A DNA stretch of 64,000 nt from Pokkaliibacter sp046614695 (GTDB taxonomy: Bacteria > Pseudomonadota > Gammaproteobacteria > Pseudomonadales > Balneatricaceae), in NCBI RefSeq assembly GCF_046614695.1, contig NZ_JBKKHQ010000015.1, positions 78,219 through 142,218 on the forward strand, read 5' to 3'. Of this stretch, positions 33,703-43,087 are shown piece after piece. The number at the start of each line of letters is the position of its first letter. Positions within the stretch are counted from its first letter, which is position 1. The notes below the pieces were generated by a model. That model had not been told where the DNA came from and made no database searches. It saw only the letters and a program-made list of their open reading frames with translations. Position numbers and translations under genes: made by a program.

Positions 33703-33734
33703 CTGCTCGCTGCAGGTACTGGAAAACCGGATGT

Positions 33735-34484
33735 ATGTCTAAGGAAGTCACTCTTCATAAAGTTCCACGCCATGTTGCAATCATCATGGATGGTAATAAC
33801 CGGTGGGCAAAAAAACGCTTTTTGCCGGGTGTGGCAGGACATAAGGCAGGCGTTAAATCAGTTCGCAAGGTGGTGGATACCTGCGCTCGTCAGGGTGTTG
33901 AGGTCCTCACTCTCTTTGCATTCAGTAGTGAAAATTGGCGTAGACCTCTTGATGAGGTTAATGCGCTTATGTCTCTTTTTGTTTATGTGCTTGAGCGCGA
34001 AGTTAAGCGCCTAAATGACAATAATGTTCGTCTGAAAATTATCGGCGAGCGTTCCCGTCTTGGTGACAAACTTAATCAATTAATTGACCAGGCAGAGGCT
34101 TTAACTGCCGATAATACCGGGCTGGTATTGGCGGTGGCGGCTAATTACGGTGGTCAGTGGGATATTGCTCAGGCAATGAGAAGTATCGCTGCTCAGGTTG
34201 CTGCAGGTGATTTGAGTGTTGATGATATCTCTGAAGATCTGATCGAAAGCCATATATCACTGGGGCATCTGCCTGCACCGGATTTGTGTATTCGTACTGG
34301 CGGCGAAAAACGTATTAGTAATTTCCTGCTATGGCAGATGGCTTATACCGAGTTTGTTTTTTCTGATGAGCTCTGGCCTGATTTTCAGGACGCATCCATG
34401 ATGGCAGCGATTGAGGAGTTTTCTCGCCGTAAGCGCCGCTTTGGTCATACTAATGAGCAGGTGGAGGCCATGAAGGGTGCTTAA
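33735..34484 (+). CDS. uppS: Undecaprenyl diphosphate synthase
   Basis: 249 aa cis-prenyltransferase making the C55 lipid carrier for cell-wall and lipopolysaccharide synthesis. Motifs: VAIIMDGNNRWAKKRFLPG with catalytic Asp, FAFSSENWRRP, and RTGGEKRISNFLLWQMAYTE. The ATG at 33735 is chosen by homology; upstream in-frame codons run into the frr terminator. The end overlaps cdsA by 8 bases. Confidence 0.95.
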   Translation: MSKEVTLHKVPRHVAIIMDGNNRWAKKRFLPGVAGHKAGVKSVRKVVDTCARQGVEVLTLFAFSSENWRRPLDEVNALMSLFVYVLEREVKRLNDNNVRLKIIGERSRLGDKLNQLIDQAEALTADNTGLVLAVAANYGGQWDIAQAMRSIAAQVAAGDLSVDDISEDLIESHISLGHLPAPDLCIRTGGEKRISNFLLWQMAYTEFVFSDELWPDFQDASMMAAIEEFSRRKRRFGHTNEQVEAMKGA

Positions 34485-35280
34485 GACCAGGATTCTGACT
34501 GCACTGATTCTTATCCCTGTTGTTATTTATGGTCTCTTTGGGTTGACCGGATTTGCCTATGAGGCGTTCTGTCTGATTATCCTGGGAGCTGCTGCGTGGG
34601 AGTGGGGGCAGTTCGCGGAACTCAAGGGGCTTGGAAAGCGAACTGCTTACGTTGCAACTTTGGTTTTTAGTGGTGTTGTTGTCGGGTTCTTGCCTTCAGT
34701 CATTCAGATGTTAGTGCTGGTTGTGGCGGCTGTATTTTGGCTGGTGAGCTTTGTCTGGACAGCGCAGTTTCCAGAACTTAAACCCTGGTATGGTGGTAAG
34801 CGGATGCTTGCCATGGGGTGGGTGACGATAGTTCCGCTTTGGGTGGCGCTTTTGCAGTTATCTCTGGTCGAGAGCTACCCAAGCTGGTTGATTTACTTAC
34901 TTTTGGTTGTTTGGGGATGCGACACTGGCGCCTATTTTGCTGGAAAACGTTTTGGTAAAACGAAGCTGGCGCCAAAAGTGAGTCCTGGCAAAACCCGAGA
35001 GGGTGTTTATGGTGCTTTTGTTGTAGTAACTCTGCTCAGTGTTGTGGCTGTGTTCTCTGGCTGGTTAGAAGTCAACTGGCTGGGTTTATGGGTCATTAGT
35101 ATGTTGACCGCAGTTGTTTCTGTACAAGGTGATTTGCTTGAGAGCATGTGCAAGCGGACCGTCGGTATCAAAGATAGCGGTAAGCTATTGCCCGGACATG
35201 GTGGTGTGTTGGATCGTATTGATAGTCTCTGTGCTGCCCTGCCATTTTTTGCGTTACTAGTGGTTTCTTTTGCCGTCTGA
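34477..35280 (+). CDS. cdsA: Phosphatidate cytidylyltransferase
   Basis: 267 aa polytopic membrane enzyme (about eight hydrophobic segments) making CDP-diacylglycerol from phosphatidate and CTP. The C-terminal signature is CKRTVGIKDSGKLLPGHGG, continuing VLDRID. GTG start at 34477 within the uppS end, with GGAGG about nine bases upstream. The next gene is rseP; dxr, which follows cdsA in Pseudomonas, is not there. Confidence 0.94.
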   Translation: MLKTRILTALILIPVVIYGLFGLTGFAYEAFCLIILGAAAWEWGQFAELKGLGKRTAYVATLVFSGVVVGFLPSVIQMLVLVVAAVFWLVSFVWTAQFPELKPWYGGKRMLAMGWVTIVPLWVALLQLSLVESYPSWLIYLLLVVWGCDTGAYFAGKRFGKTKLAPKVSPGKTREGVYGAFVVVTLLSVVAVFSGWLEVNWLGLWVISMLTAVVSVQGDLLESMCKRTVGIKDSGKLLPGHGGVLDRIDSLCAALPFFALLVVSFAV

Positions 35281-35389
35281 TTTTTAGCTTTTGGCGTATC
35301 ATCACCGGCTATCTGCAAGCAGGCTAAGCGAGTGTCGAGAAATTGCCTCGCTACCTCTGTATCCATAATCCAGCGAGAAGTTGCAGTCT

Positions 35390-36730
35390 ATGGTTAATCT
35401 GATTGCTCTGATTGTGACATTGGGCATTTTAGTCACGATACACGAGTTCGGTCACTTTTATGTGGCGCGACTTTGTGGTGTTAAAGTGCTCCGCTTTTCT
35501 GTTGGCTTCGGTAAACCCTTTTTCACTTGGCATGATAAGCACGGAACTGAGTTCTGTTTAGCCGCTATTCCCCTGGGTGGCTATGTCCGAATGTTGGATG
35601 AGCGCGAAGGTGAGGTTCAGGATTATGAGCTGGAGCAGGCTTTTAACCGCAAACCTGTGCTTCAGCGTTTTGCAATCGTCGCTGCTGGGCCCCTTATCAA
35701 CATCCTTTTTGCTGTTGTTGCCTATTGGGGGCTTTTCGTCTGGGGTGTTCAGGGCATCGCGCCCGTTATCGGTCAAATTTCAGCTCAGTCGCCAGCTGCG
35801 ATGGCTGATGTTCCCCCGGGGGGTGAGGTTGTGCAGGTTGATGGGCATCCTGTTCATAACTGGGAAGATGTAAACACCCGTCTGGCTTCAGCGATCGGAC
35901 GAACCGGTAATATTGATCTTGCGGTGAAAAGTGATGGTGCTACTCACCAATACGCTCTACCGGTTAAACGTTGGCAGAGCGATAAGGGTGAGCCCGATCT
36001 GATCGGTGGTCTTGGGCTGCAGCCTTGGCAGCCGGCGTGGAACCCTGTTATTGGCAAGATTGTGGCAGGTGGTGCAGCTGAGCGTGCAGGCATGAAAAGT
36101 GGTGATAATGTTCTGACTGTCGACGGTAAGGCTGTGTCTAGCTGGAGTCAATGGGTAGAGGTTATCCGAGCCAACCCTGAGAAGGCGCTGGAAGTTGCTG
36201 TTGAGAATGAAGGGCAGCAACGAGTGCTGACGATGACTCCTGATCGTCATGATGACGGCCAGGGTGGTGTTATCGGTTATATCGGGGCAGGGGCAAAGGC
36301 TCCTTCATGGCCAGCCGATATGGTTCGGGAAATACAGTACGGACCTATCGATGCTCTTCAGCATGCTGTGGATAAAACTGCTTCCATGGTTAGGTTGATG
36401 GTTGACTCTGTAGGTAAGCTGCTTTCCGGACTTATGTCGGTTGAGAGTCTTGGCGGACCAATTACTATTGCCAAAGTGGCTGGAACATCTGCTTCGTTAG
36501 GTGTTGAGAGTTTTGTTTCTTTTTTGGCCTATCTCAGTATTAGCCTGGGCGTGCTCAATCTCCTGCCAGTGCCTATGCTTGATGGTGGGCATTTGGTGTT
36601 TTTCCTCGTCGAAATGGTCAAAGGCAAACCTGTCTCTGAGTCACTTCAGATGATGTCATTGCGTATAGGCATGGTCCTGCTTGGAGGGCTCATGATTCTT
36701 GCGCTGTACAATGATTTGATGCGTTTGTAA
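35390..36730 (+). CDS. rseP: Site-2 intramembrane protease RseP
   Basis: 446 aa zinc metalloprotease that cleaves anti-sigma factor RseA and signal-peptide remnants. TM1 carries HEFGH, two PDZ domains lie at about 125-290, and the C-terminal active-site half is LLPVPMLDGGHLVFFLVE with the third zinc ligand Asp. The ATG at 35390 follows GAGAAG; a TTG nine bases earlier is possible. The 109 bases between cdsA and rseP hold no gene. Confidence 0.95.
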   Translation: MVNLIALIVTLGILVTIHEFGHFYVARLCGVKVLRFSVGFGKPFFTWHDKHGTEFCLAAIPLGGYVRMLDEREGEVQDYELEQAFNRKPVLQRFAIVAAGPLINILFAVVAYWGLFVWGVQGIAPVIGQISAQSPAAMADVPPGGEVVQVDGHPVHNWEDVNTRLASAIGRTGNIDLAVKSDGATHQYALPVKRWQSDKGEPDLIGGLGLQPWQPAWNPVIGKIVAGGAAERAGMKSGDNVLTVDGKAVSSWSQWVEVIRANPEKALEVAVENEGQQRVLTMTPDRHDDGQGGVIGYIGAGAKAPSWPADMVREIQYGPIDALQHAVDKTASMVRLMVDSVGKLLSGLMSVESLGGPITIAKVAGTSASLGVESFVSFLAYLSISLGVLNLLPVPMLDGGHLVFFLVEMVKGKPVSESLQMMSLRIGMVLLGGLMILALYNDLMRL

Positions 36731-36769
36731 TATGGCGCACATTTAGTTTGCAAAGATCCCAGGGACAGT

Positions 36770-39139
36770 ATGAAGCGTATAGTTAACAAGATGGCCTTTG
36801 CAGCCTGTCTAAGTATGTCTTTGCTGGCTGCCTCCGTTCAGGCAGCAACTTTCAAAGTGTCTGATATCAAGCTGGAAGGCCTGCAACGCCTGTCCCCTGG
36901 TACTGTTTTCTCCACCATGGGCGTGGAGGTTGGCGATACCATTGATGACAGTGATGTCGCACAGGCTATTCGTCGTCTGTTTGCCTCAGGTAACTATCAG
37001 GATGTTGAAGTCAGCCGTCAGGGCAAGGTCCTGCTAGTTCAGGTCAAAGAACGTCCAGCCATCAGTGTTCTGAATATTGAAGGCAATAAGGTCATTAAGA
37101 CTGAAGTTTTGGAAGCAGGTCTCAAAAAGCAGGGATTAGCGGAAGGCGAAATTTTTCAGCGTGCAACACTTGACCGAATCCAAGCTGAGCTTGAACGTCA
37201 ATATATTGCACAGGGTCGCTATGGCGCCAAGGTAAAAACTGACGTTGAAGAAGCTTCCAATAACAGGGTTCGTGTCAACATCCATATTCAGGAAGGCGTA
37301 GTTTCGAAAATTACTCACATCAATATCGTGGGTAATAAGCACTTTGACAACGAAACCTTGCTTAAGCAGTTCGAGTTGAACACCAGTAACTGGCTTTCGT
37401 ATTTCACTGATGATGATAAGTATTCGCGTGAAAAGTTGTCTGGCGATCTTGAGCGTTTGCGCTCTTATTATCAGGATCGTGGTTACGTTAACTTCGCTAT
37501 CAATTCAACTCAGGTCTCTATTAGCGATGACAAGAAAAGCGTCTACATCACTATTAACGTAAGTGAAGGTGAGCAGTTCCACATTGGTAAAGTGGCGCTT
37601 GAGGGAGAGCTGGTGATTGGCGAGGACGAAATGTCCAAGCTGGTCGAAGTGAATCAGGGTGATCTCTTTTCACGTAAAGCCGTGAACGATGATATTGAGC
37701 GTATTAAAAAGCGCTTGGGTCATGATGGTTTTGCCTTTGCGAATGTGAACCCGGTTCCCACTATCCACGACGACGAAAAAACGGTCGATTTGACCTATTT
37801 TGTTGATCCTCAGACACGTACTTATGTCCGCCGTATTAACTTTACCGGTAACACTGCCACTGCTGATGAAGTGTTGCGTCGTGAAATGCGACAGATGGAA
37901 GCTGCGCCGGTCAATACTGATCAGATTGATCAGTCCAAAAAGCGCCTTGAACGTCTGGGTTACTTCTCTGATGTCAATATGGAGATGAAACCTGTACCGA
38001 ATACGCCGGACCAAGTGGACCTAAACTACTCCGTTACTGAGCAGCCTTCTGGTGCATTGGGTGCCTCCATCGGCTTTGCTCAGGGAGAAGGTTTAATCTT
38101 CGGTCTGGATGTTTCACAGAAAAACTTCTTGGGTAGTGGTAACCAGGTCAGCTTCTCGCTAACGCGCTCTCAGGTGCGTACAGACTATAGCCTTAACTTC
38201 CTTGATCCATATTATACCGTTGATGGTGTGTCTCGAGGTTTTGAGGTCTACTACCGTAAGACTGATTACGATGAAGAGGATGTGTCCGATTACCAGATGA
38301 GTCAGTATGGTGCGAACATGACTCTCGGTTATCCGCTGTCAGATGATTCTAAACTCTCCGGTACCATTGGTTACCAGAACGTCGGTATCGAGCTTGGCCC
38401 CTCTCCTATTCGCGAAATCATTAACTACGTTAATGAAAATGGCGATAGTTATAATGAATTTCTGGGTAGTGTTGCTTGGACTAGCAACAAGCTTAATAAC
38501 GGCTTGATGCCCACCGATGGTTCTTATCAAAAGGTGAATCTGCAGGTTGCACTGCCCGGAAGTTCTCTCGAATATTATGAATTGAGCTATAAAGGTGATA
38601 TCTACTGGCCGCTGGGTGATAAAGGCTACGCGATTCACTTAGGAACTGACCTCGGCTACGGCGATGGTCTGGGTTCTGAAGACAAACTTCCGTTCTATGA
38701 GAACTACTATCTGGGCGGCATCACTTCGCTGCGAGGCTTCAAGACGGGCTCTGTGGGGCCAAAAGGTACGCCTTGTATCGTCGGGACAGATACGCCCTGT
38801 GATGGCTCCAGTACTGATAGCAACTCCATCGGTGGTAACGTGAAAATTGCCGGTTCAGCAGAGTTCATCTTCCCGTTCCCGTTCTTCGAAGATAAAAGCT
38901 CACTGCGCAGTCTCGTCTTCATGGATGCCGGTAACGTGTACGATACCAAGTGCGATACCACAGTAGATGCGACCTGTAATAGTGATATTGACTTGGGCGA
39001 CATTCGCTACTCAACCGGTGTTGGTGTTGTCTGGCTTACTCGTTTTGCACCATTGTCTTTCGTCATTGCTCAGCCGCTTAATGAGCAAGACGGTGATCGT
39101 AAGCAGAGCTTCCAGTTCTCGCTGGGTCAAACTTTCTAA
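36770..39139 (+). CDS. bamA: Outer membrane protein assembly factor BamA
   Basis: 789 aa Omp85 protein. A signal peptide (cleavage near VQAATFKV) precedes five POTRA domains (about 22-420) and a 16-strand barrel. The conserved loop-6 motif is TSLRGFKTG. Loop 6 and the following extracellular region have two cysteine pairs (CIVGTDTPC and KCDTTVDATC), which suggests disulfides at the cell surface. It ends in Phe (QFSLGQTF), the usual barrel C-terminus. AGGGA precedes the ATG. Confidence 0.96.
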   Translation: MKRIVNKMAFAACLSMSLLAASVQAATFKVSDIKLEGLQRLSPGTVFSTMGVEVGDTIDDSDVAQAIRRLFASGNYQDVEVSRQGKVLLVQVKERPAISVLNIEGNKVIKTEVLEAGLKKQGLAEGEIFQRATLDRIQAELERQYIAQGRYGAKVKTDVEEASNNRVRVNIHIQEGVVSKITHINIVGNKHFDNETLLKQFELNTSNWLSYFTDDDKYSREKLSGDLERLRSYYQDRGYVNFAINSTQVSISDDKKSVYITINVSEGEQFHIGKVALEGELVIGEDEMSKLVEVNQGDLFSRKAVNDDIERIKKRLGHDGFAFANVNPVPTIHDDEKTVDLTYFVDPQTRTYVRRINFTGNTATADEVLRREMRQMEAAPVNTDQIDQSKKRLERLGYFSDVNMEMKPVPNTPDQVDLNYSVTEQPSGALGASIGFAQGEGLIFGLDVSQKNFLGSGNQVSFSLTRSQVRTDYSLNFLDPYYTVDGVSRGFEVYYRKTDYDEEDVSDYQMSQYGANMTLGYPLSDDSKLSGTIGYQNVGIELGPSPIREIINYVNENGDSYNEFLGSVAWTSNKLNNGLMPTDGSYQKVNLQVALPGSSLEYYELSYKGDIYWPLGDKGYAIHLGTDLGYGDGLGSEDKLPFYENYYLGGITSLRGFKTGSVGPKGTPCIVGTDTPCDGSSTDSNSIGGNVKIAGSAEFIFPFPFFEDKSSLRSLVFMDAGNVYDTKCDTTVDATCNSDIDLGDIRYSTGVGVVWLTRFAPLSFVIAQPLNEQDGDRKQSFQFSLGQTF

Positions 39140-39158
39140 ACGCCAAGGGGTTAATAAC

Positions 39159-39662
39159 ATGAAGAAGTGGGTGAGTGCTTGTGCTGTTGCTATGGGTCTT
39201 TCCGTGGCATCGGTTGCTCACGCATTGGATGTAGCGGTTCTGGATGTTCCCCAGGCCCTATTTAGCTCCGACCGAGCCAAATCCTTTATGAAAGGTCTGG
39301 ATAAAGAGTTTTCAGACAGCGAGCAGCGCCTGGAAACTCTGGCGAGAGATATTCAGGCTAATCAGCAAAAGTTGAAGAAGGATGGCGGCATCATGAAAGA
39401 TGATGACCGTCAAAAACTCCAAAACTCATTGAAAGACGAAGTATCTGAATACCGCTTCTTGCAGCAGAAAGTGCAAAGTGGTCGAGCCAGTCGTCAACAA
39501 CAGTTTCTGGATGCCAATCGGCCATTGCTGGATAAGCTCATTCGAGAGCTTATCAACAAGAAAGATGTGAAAGTGATTCTCAGTCGTCAGGGCACGGTCT
39601 ATGTGTCAGAAACTGCTGACCTCACACCCGATCTCATCAAGTCACTTAACAAGTCCAAATAA
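39159..39662 (+). CDS. skp: Periplasmic chaperone Skp/OmpH
   Basis: 167 aa. Signal peptide MKKWVSACAVAMGLSVASVAHA; mature protein mostly charged coiled-coil helices (SEQRLETLARDIQANQQKL), matching the tentacles of the trimeric Skp that guards unfolded outer membrane proteins. The ATG at 39159 has AAGGGG upstream, 19 bases after bamA. Confidence 0.92.
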   Translation: MKKWVSACAVAMGLSVASVAHALDVAVLDVPQALFSSDRAKSFMKGLDKEFSDSEQRLETLARDIQANQQKLKKDGGIMKDDDRQKLQNSLKDEVSEYRFLQQKVQSGRASRQQQFLDANRPLLDKLIRELINKKDVKVILSRQGTVYVSETADLTPDLIKSLNKSK

Positions 39663-39674
39663 CAGGGGCATGTT

Positions 39675-40736
39675 TTGAAGTCACGCTCCTATACGCTAAA
39701 AGAAATCGCTGATTTTCTGGGTGCTGAAGTTCATGGCGACGAGAGCCTGATCATTTCAGGGCTCTCAACACTTAAAAATGCCAGCGCTACTGATCTGACT
39801 TTTTTAGCAAATCCTAAATACGCCAAAGATTTGGGTGAAACTGCTGCCGGTGCGGTTCTGATCTCAGCTGAGGCGCTCGATCGCTGCCATACCAATGCGT
39901 TGGTGCTCGCTAATCCATATCTCGGCTACGCCAAAATTTCTCATTGGTTTGCTCCGGCAGAAAGCTTTCCTGAAGGTGTGCATCCCAGTGCGACTGTTGC
40001 CCTGTCAGCTGTTATTCAGGCTGGAGCCAGTGTTGGGGCGTATGCAGTCATCGCAGAAGGGGTGACCATTGGTGCGGATGCCATTGTTGGCTCTGGTTGC
40101 AGCGTAGGTATGGGGAGCCAGATTGGCGAACGTACACGTCTTGCTCCACGAGCTACTGTCTACCCCAATGTTACCATCGGTCAGGAATGCCTGATTCATA
40201 GCGGTGCAGTGATTGGTTCTGACGGTTTCGGTTTTGCCCAGCACCAAGGTGAATGGATCAAGATCGCTCAACTGGGTGGAGTTGTCATTGGTAACAAAGT
40301 GGAGATCGGTGCTAATACTACCATTGATAGTGGTGCGCTTGAGCCAACACGCATTGGAAATGGCGTCATCATCGATAACCAGGTTCAGATTGCTCACAAC
40401 GTTCAGATTGGTGATGGTACTGCTATTGCTGGTTGTGTAGGCATCGCTGGAAGTGCTGTCATCGGGCGCTATTGCTCTCTGGGTGGCGGCGTTGGCGTCG
40501 CAGGGCACCTGGAAATTTCCGATCACGTTCATATCACAGGTATGAGTCTGGTCAGCGCTTCTATTTCAAAACCTGGGGTGTACTCTTCAGGAACAGCTTT
40601 AACCACCAACAAAGAGTGGCGTAAGAATGTTGCCCGCTTCCGCAATCTGGATGATCTGGCACGTCGATTAATTCGTCTGGAGAAGGAAGTTTCTTCAGCT
40701 AGTAATAACGAAGGTTCGGTTGACGATGGAAATTAA
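39675..40736 (+). CDS. lpxD: UDP-3-O-acyl-glucosamine N-acyltransferase
   Basis: 353 aa, third step of lipid A synthesis. N-terminal uridine-binding domain (YTLKEIADFLGAEVHGD), then hexapeptide left-handed helix repeats and the active-site stretch GSDGFGFAQHQGEW with catalytic His. Start is TTG at 39675, with AGGGG six bases upstream; no in-frame ATG gives a full-length protein. The C-terminal helix has a long polar tail (SSASNNEGSVDDGN). It overlaps fabZ by 11 bases. Confidence 0.94.
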   Translation: MKSRSYTLKEIADFLGAEVHGDESLIISGLSTLKNASATDLTFLANPKYAKDLGETAAGAVLISAEALDRCHTNALVLANPYLGYAKISHWFAPAESFPEGVHPSATVALSAVIQAGASVGAYAVIAEGVTIGADAIVGSGCSVGMGSQIGERTRLAPRATVYPNVTIGQECLIHSGAVIGSDGFGFAQHQGEWIKIAQLGGVVIGNKVEIGANTTIDSGALEPTRIGNGVIIDNQVQIAHNVQIGDGTAIAGCVGIAGSAVIGRYCSLGGGVGVAGHLEISDHVHITGMSLVSASISKPGVYSSGTALTTNKEWRKNVARFRNLDDLARRLIRLEKEVSSASNNEGSVDDGN

Positions 40737-41181
40737 TGAGATTCGGGAGTATCTGCCGCATCGCTATCCCTTTTTATTGGTAGATCGCGTTGAGGAAATT
40801 ATTCCTTCCGAAAACAATGAGCTGATTGGAAGTCAGATTCGAGCTTTCAAAAACGTTACGATCAATGAGCCTTTCTTTAATGGCCACTTCCCTGATCACC
40901 CCATTATGCCGGGCGTTCTCATTATTGAGGCGATGGCTCAGGCGGCAGGCATTCTTGGTTTCAAAATGATTGATAAGCGCCCTGAAGATGGTGCTATATA
41001 TTATTTTGTGGGAACCGAGAAGCTTCGTTTGAAAAAGCCGGTCGTGCCGGGTGACAAGCTTGCGCTTCACGCATGTGTACTTTCAGTGAAACGTAATATC
41101 TGGAAGTTTGAATGCACAGCTCTGGTCGATGGTAAAGAAGTCGCTTCTACCATCATCACTTGCGCGGTAAGGGAAGTTTAA
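40726..41181 (+). CDS. fabZ: 3-hydroxyacyl-ACP dehydratase FabZ
   Basis: 151 aa hotdog dehydratase of fatty acid synthesis. Motifs: LPHRYPFLLVDRVEEI, the catalytic His in FFNGHFPDHPIMPG, and the catalytic Glu in IEAMAQAAG. The ATG at 40726 lies inside the lpxD end, so it is coupled. Position between lpxD and lpxA is universal for Gammaproteobacteria. Confidence 0.96.
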   Translation: MEINEIREYLPHRYPFLLVDRVEEIIPSENNELIGSQIRAFKNVTINEPFFNGHFPDHPIMPGVLIIEAMAQAAGILGFKMIDKRPEDGAIYYFVGTEKLRLKKPVVPGDKLALHACVLSVKRNIWKFECTALVDGKEVASTIITCAVREV

Positions 41182-41183
41182 CG

Positions 41184-41954
41184 TTGATTCATCCACAGGC
41201 CATTATCGATCCTAAAGCAGAGCTCGCCGATGATGTGGAGGTTGGCCCTTGGACGTACATTGGTCCCGATGTGAAGATCGACTCCGGAACCCGGATTCAC
41301 TCGCATGTCGTGATCAAGGGCCCTTGCACCATCGGTAAAGATAACCAGATCTTTCAATTCGCCTCTGTAGGTGAAGAGTGCCAGGACAAGAAATACCGCG
41401 GAGAGCCGACGCAACTGATCATCGGTGATCGTAATGTCATCCGTGAAAGTTGTACTCTTCATCGAGGCACTATTCAGGATGAGGGTATTACTTCTGTCGG
41501 TAGTGATAATTTACTGATGGCATATGTTCATGTTGCTCACGATTGTCGTATCGGCAATAACACGATTCTTGCTAACAGTGTTGGCTTGGCGGGACATGTG
41601 AAAGTCGGTGACTGGGCTATCCTTGGCGGTATGGCGGGTGTCCATCAGTTTTGCAAGATCGGGATGCATGCCATGATTGGCGGAGGGTCTGTAGTGCTGA
41701 AAGATGTGCCAGCCTATGTCATTGCCAATGGCAGTCCTATTGTGCCGCATGGTATCAATACCGAAGGGCTCAAACGTCGCGGTTATGATGCTGAGGCACT
41801 GCTTGTACTTCGTCGTGCTTACAAGATTATTTTCCGGCAGGGAAAAACTCTTGAGCAGGCATTGGGCGAGCTGGAAACCATGGCGGTAGATACCCCAGCT
41901 CTAGATGCACTGATTGACTCTTTAAAAACAGCAGATCGCGGCATTATTCGTTAA
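41184..41954 (+). CDS. lpxA: UDP-N-acetylglucosamine acyltransferase
   Basis: 256 aa, first step of lipid A synthesis. Hexapeptide-repeat helix (IIDPKAELADDVEVGPWTYI), catalytic His in MAYVHVAHDCRIGN, and a C-terminal helical region. Start is TTG at 41184 (LIHPQAIIDP), two bases after the fabZ stop, with GGGAAG seven bases upstream; an in-frame TTG at 41160 would overlap fabZ and lacks homology. It overlaps lpxB as TAATG. Confidence 0.94.
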   Translation: MIHPQAIIDPKAELADDVEVGPWTYIGPDVKIDSGTRIHSHVVIKGPCTIGKDNQIFQFASVGEECQDKKYRGEPTQLIIGDRNVIRESCTLHRGTIQDEGITSVGSDNLLMAYVHVAHDCRIGNNTILANSVGLAGHVKVGDWAILGGMAGVHQFCKIGMHAMIGGGSVVLKDVPAYVIANGSPIVPHGINTEGLKRRGYDAEALLVLRRAYKIIFRQGKTLEQALGELETMAVDTPALDALIDSLKTADRGIIR

Positions 41955-43087
41955 TGTCTCGCCCTTTGCGTATTGCCCTTCTCGCCGGAGAGCTCTCTGG
42001 CGATATCCTGGGCGCAGACCTTATGGATGCGTTCAGGGCTCGCTTTCCTGATGCAATCTTTGAAGGTATTGGCGGCCCTGCGATGCTTAAGCGTGGTCTC
42101 ACTAGCCTTTGCCCTCAGGAACTCCTAAGCGTCATGGGGCTGTTTGAGGTTCTGCCTCGGTTATGGCCCTTGCTTCGTGCTCGCAAGCGACTTCGTGAGC
42201 ATTGGATCAAGAACCCCCCTGATGTCTTTATTGGCATTGATGCGCCTGACTTCAATCTTGCACTAGAGAAGTCTCTGCATGATGCCGGTATTCCCACGGT
42301 GCACTATGTCAGCCCGTCTGTGTGGGCATGGAAAAAGTGGCGTCTGAAGTCTATCGCTAAGGGCGTGGATCTGATGCTTACCCTGCTACCGTTTGAGGCG
42401 GAGTTTTACCAAAAAGAAGGTATCCCGGTGGCTTATGTCGGCCATCCGCTGGCTGAGCAGGTTCCTGTTCAAATCGATCAGGAGGCTGCCCGGCATGAGC
42501 TAGGACTTGAGCTGGGCCTACCTGTTTTGGGAGTACTGCCTGGAAGTCGTGGTAGTGAAGTGAAGTTTCTGGGTGAGTCTTTTATTGAGGCAGCCAAACA
42601 AGTGGAAGCTCAGGTGCCCGGTGTGCAGATTGTCTTGGTCCCAGCCAATGAGCATCGCGAGGCAGAGCTTAAAAAACTCGGTCTGCCTTCTCATTGGCAT
42701 CTGGCCACAGCGCAGGCCAAAAAGGTGATGGCGGCTGCCAGTGTGCTGCTGGTTGCTTCTGGTACTGTCACGCTGGAAGCTGCGCTTTATAAGCGACCTA
42801 TGGTTATTGCCTATCGCTTTTCTTCTCTGACTTTTGCCATTGCCAAACGTATGGTTAAGGTCGCTCATGTCGGGTTGCCCAATCTATTGGCAGGGAAGCG
42901 TCTGGTTCCTGAGCTTCTGCAAGAAGAGGCGACACCAACGAAGCTTACGGAAGCACTCTTGCCCATGTTTGACTCCAGTGTTGCCCATGATTTGCAAGAG
43001 TCCTTTGTCCAAATGCATCAGATGCTGAAAGCGGGTGGAGGAGAGACTGCAGTGAATGCAATCCTGCCACTTATCAAGGAAAACTGA
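41954..43087 (+). CDS. lpxB: Lipid-A-disaccharide synthase
   Basis: 377 aa GT19 glycosyltransferase joining UDP-2,3-diacylglucosamine and lipid X. N-terminus IALLAGELSGDILGADLM, then GIDAPDFNLALEKSLH, VSPSVWAWKKWR and LPGSRGSEVKFL. Coupled to lpxA and rnhB by one-base overlaps. Confidence 0.95.
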   Translation: MSRPLRIALLAGELSGDILGADLMDAFRARFPDAIFEGIGGPAMLKRGLTSLCPQELLSVMGLFEVLPRLWPLLRARKRLREHWIKNPPDVFIGIDAPDFNLALEKSLHDAGIPTVHYVSPSVWAWKKWRLKSIAKGVDLMLTLLPFEAEFYQKEGIPVAYVGHPLAEQVPVQIDQEAARHELGLELGLPVLGVLPGSRGSEVKFLGESFIEAAKQVEAQVPGVQIVLVPANEHREAELKKLGLPSHWHLATAQAKKVMAAASVLLVASGTVTLEAALYKRPMVIAYRFSSLTFAIAKRMVKVAHVGLPNLLAGKRLVPELLQEEATPTKLTEALLPMFDSSVAHDLQESFVQMHQMLKAGGGETAVNAILPLIKEN

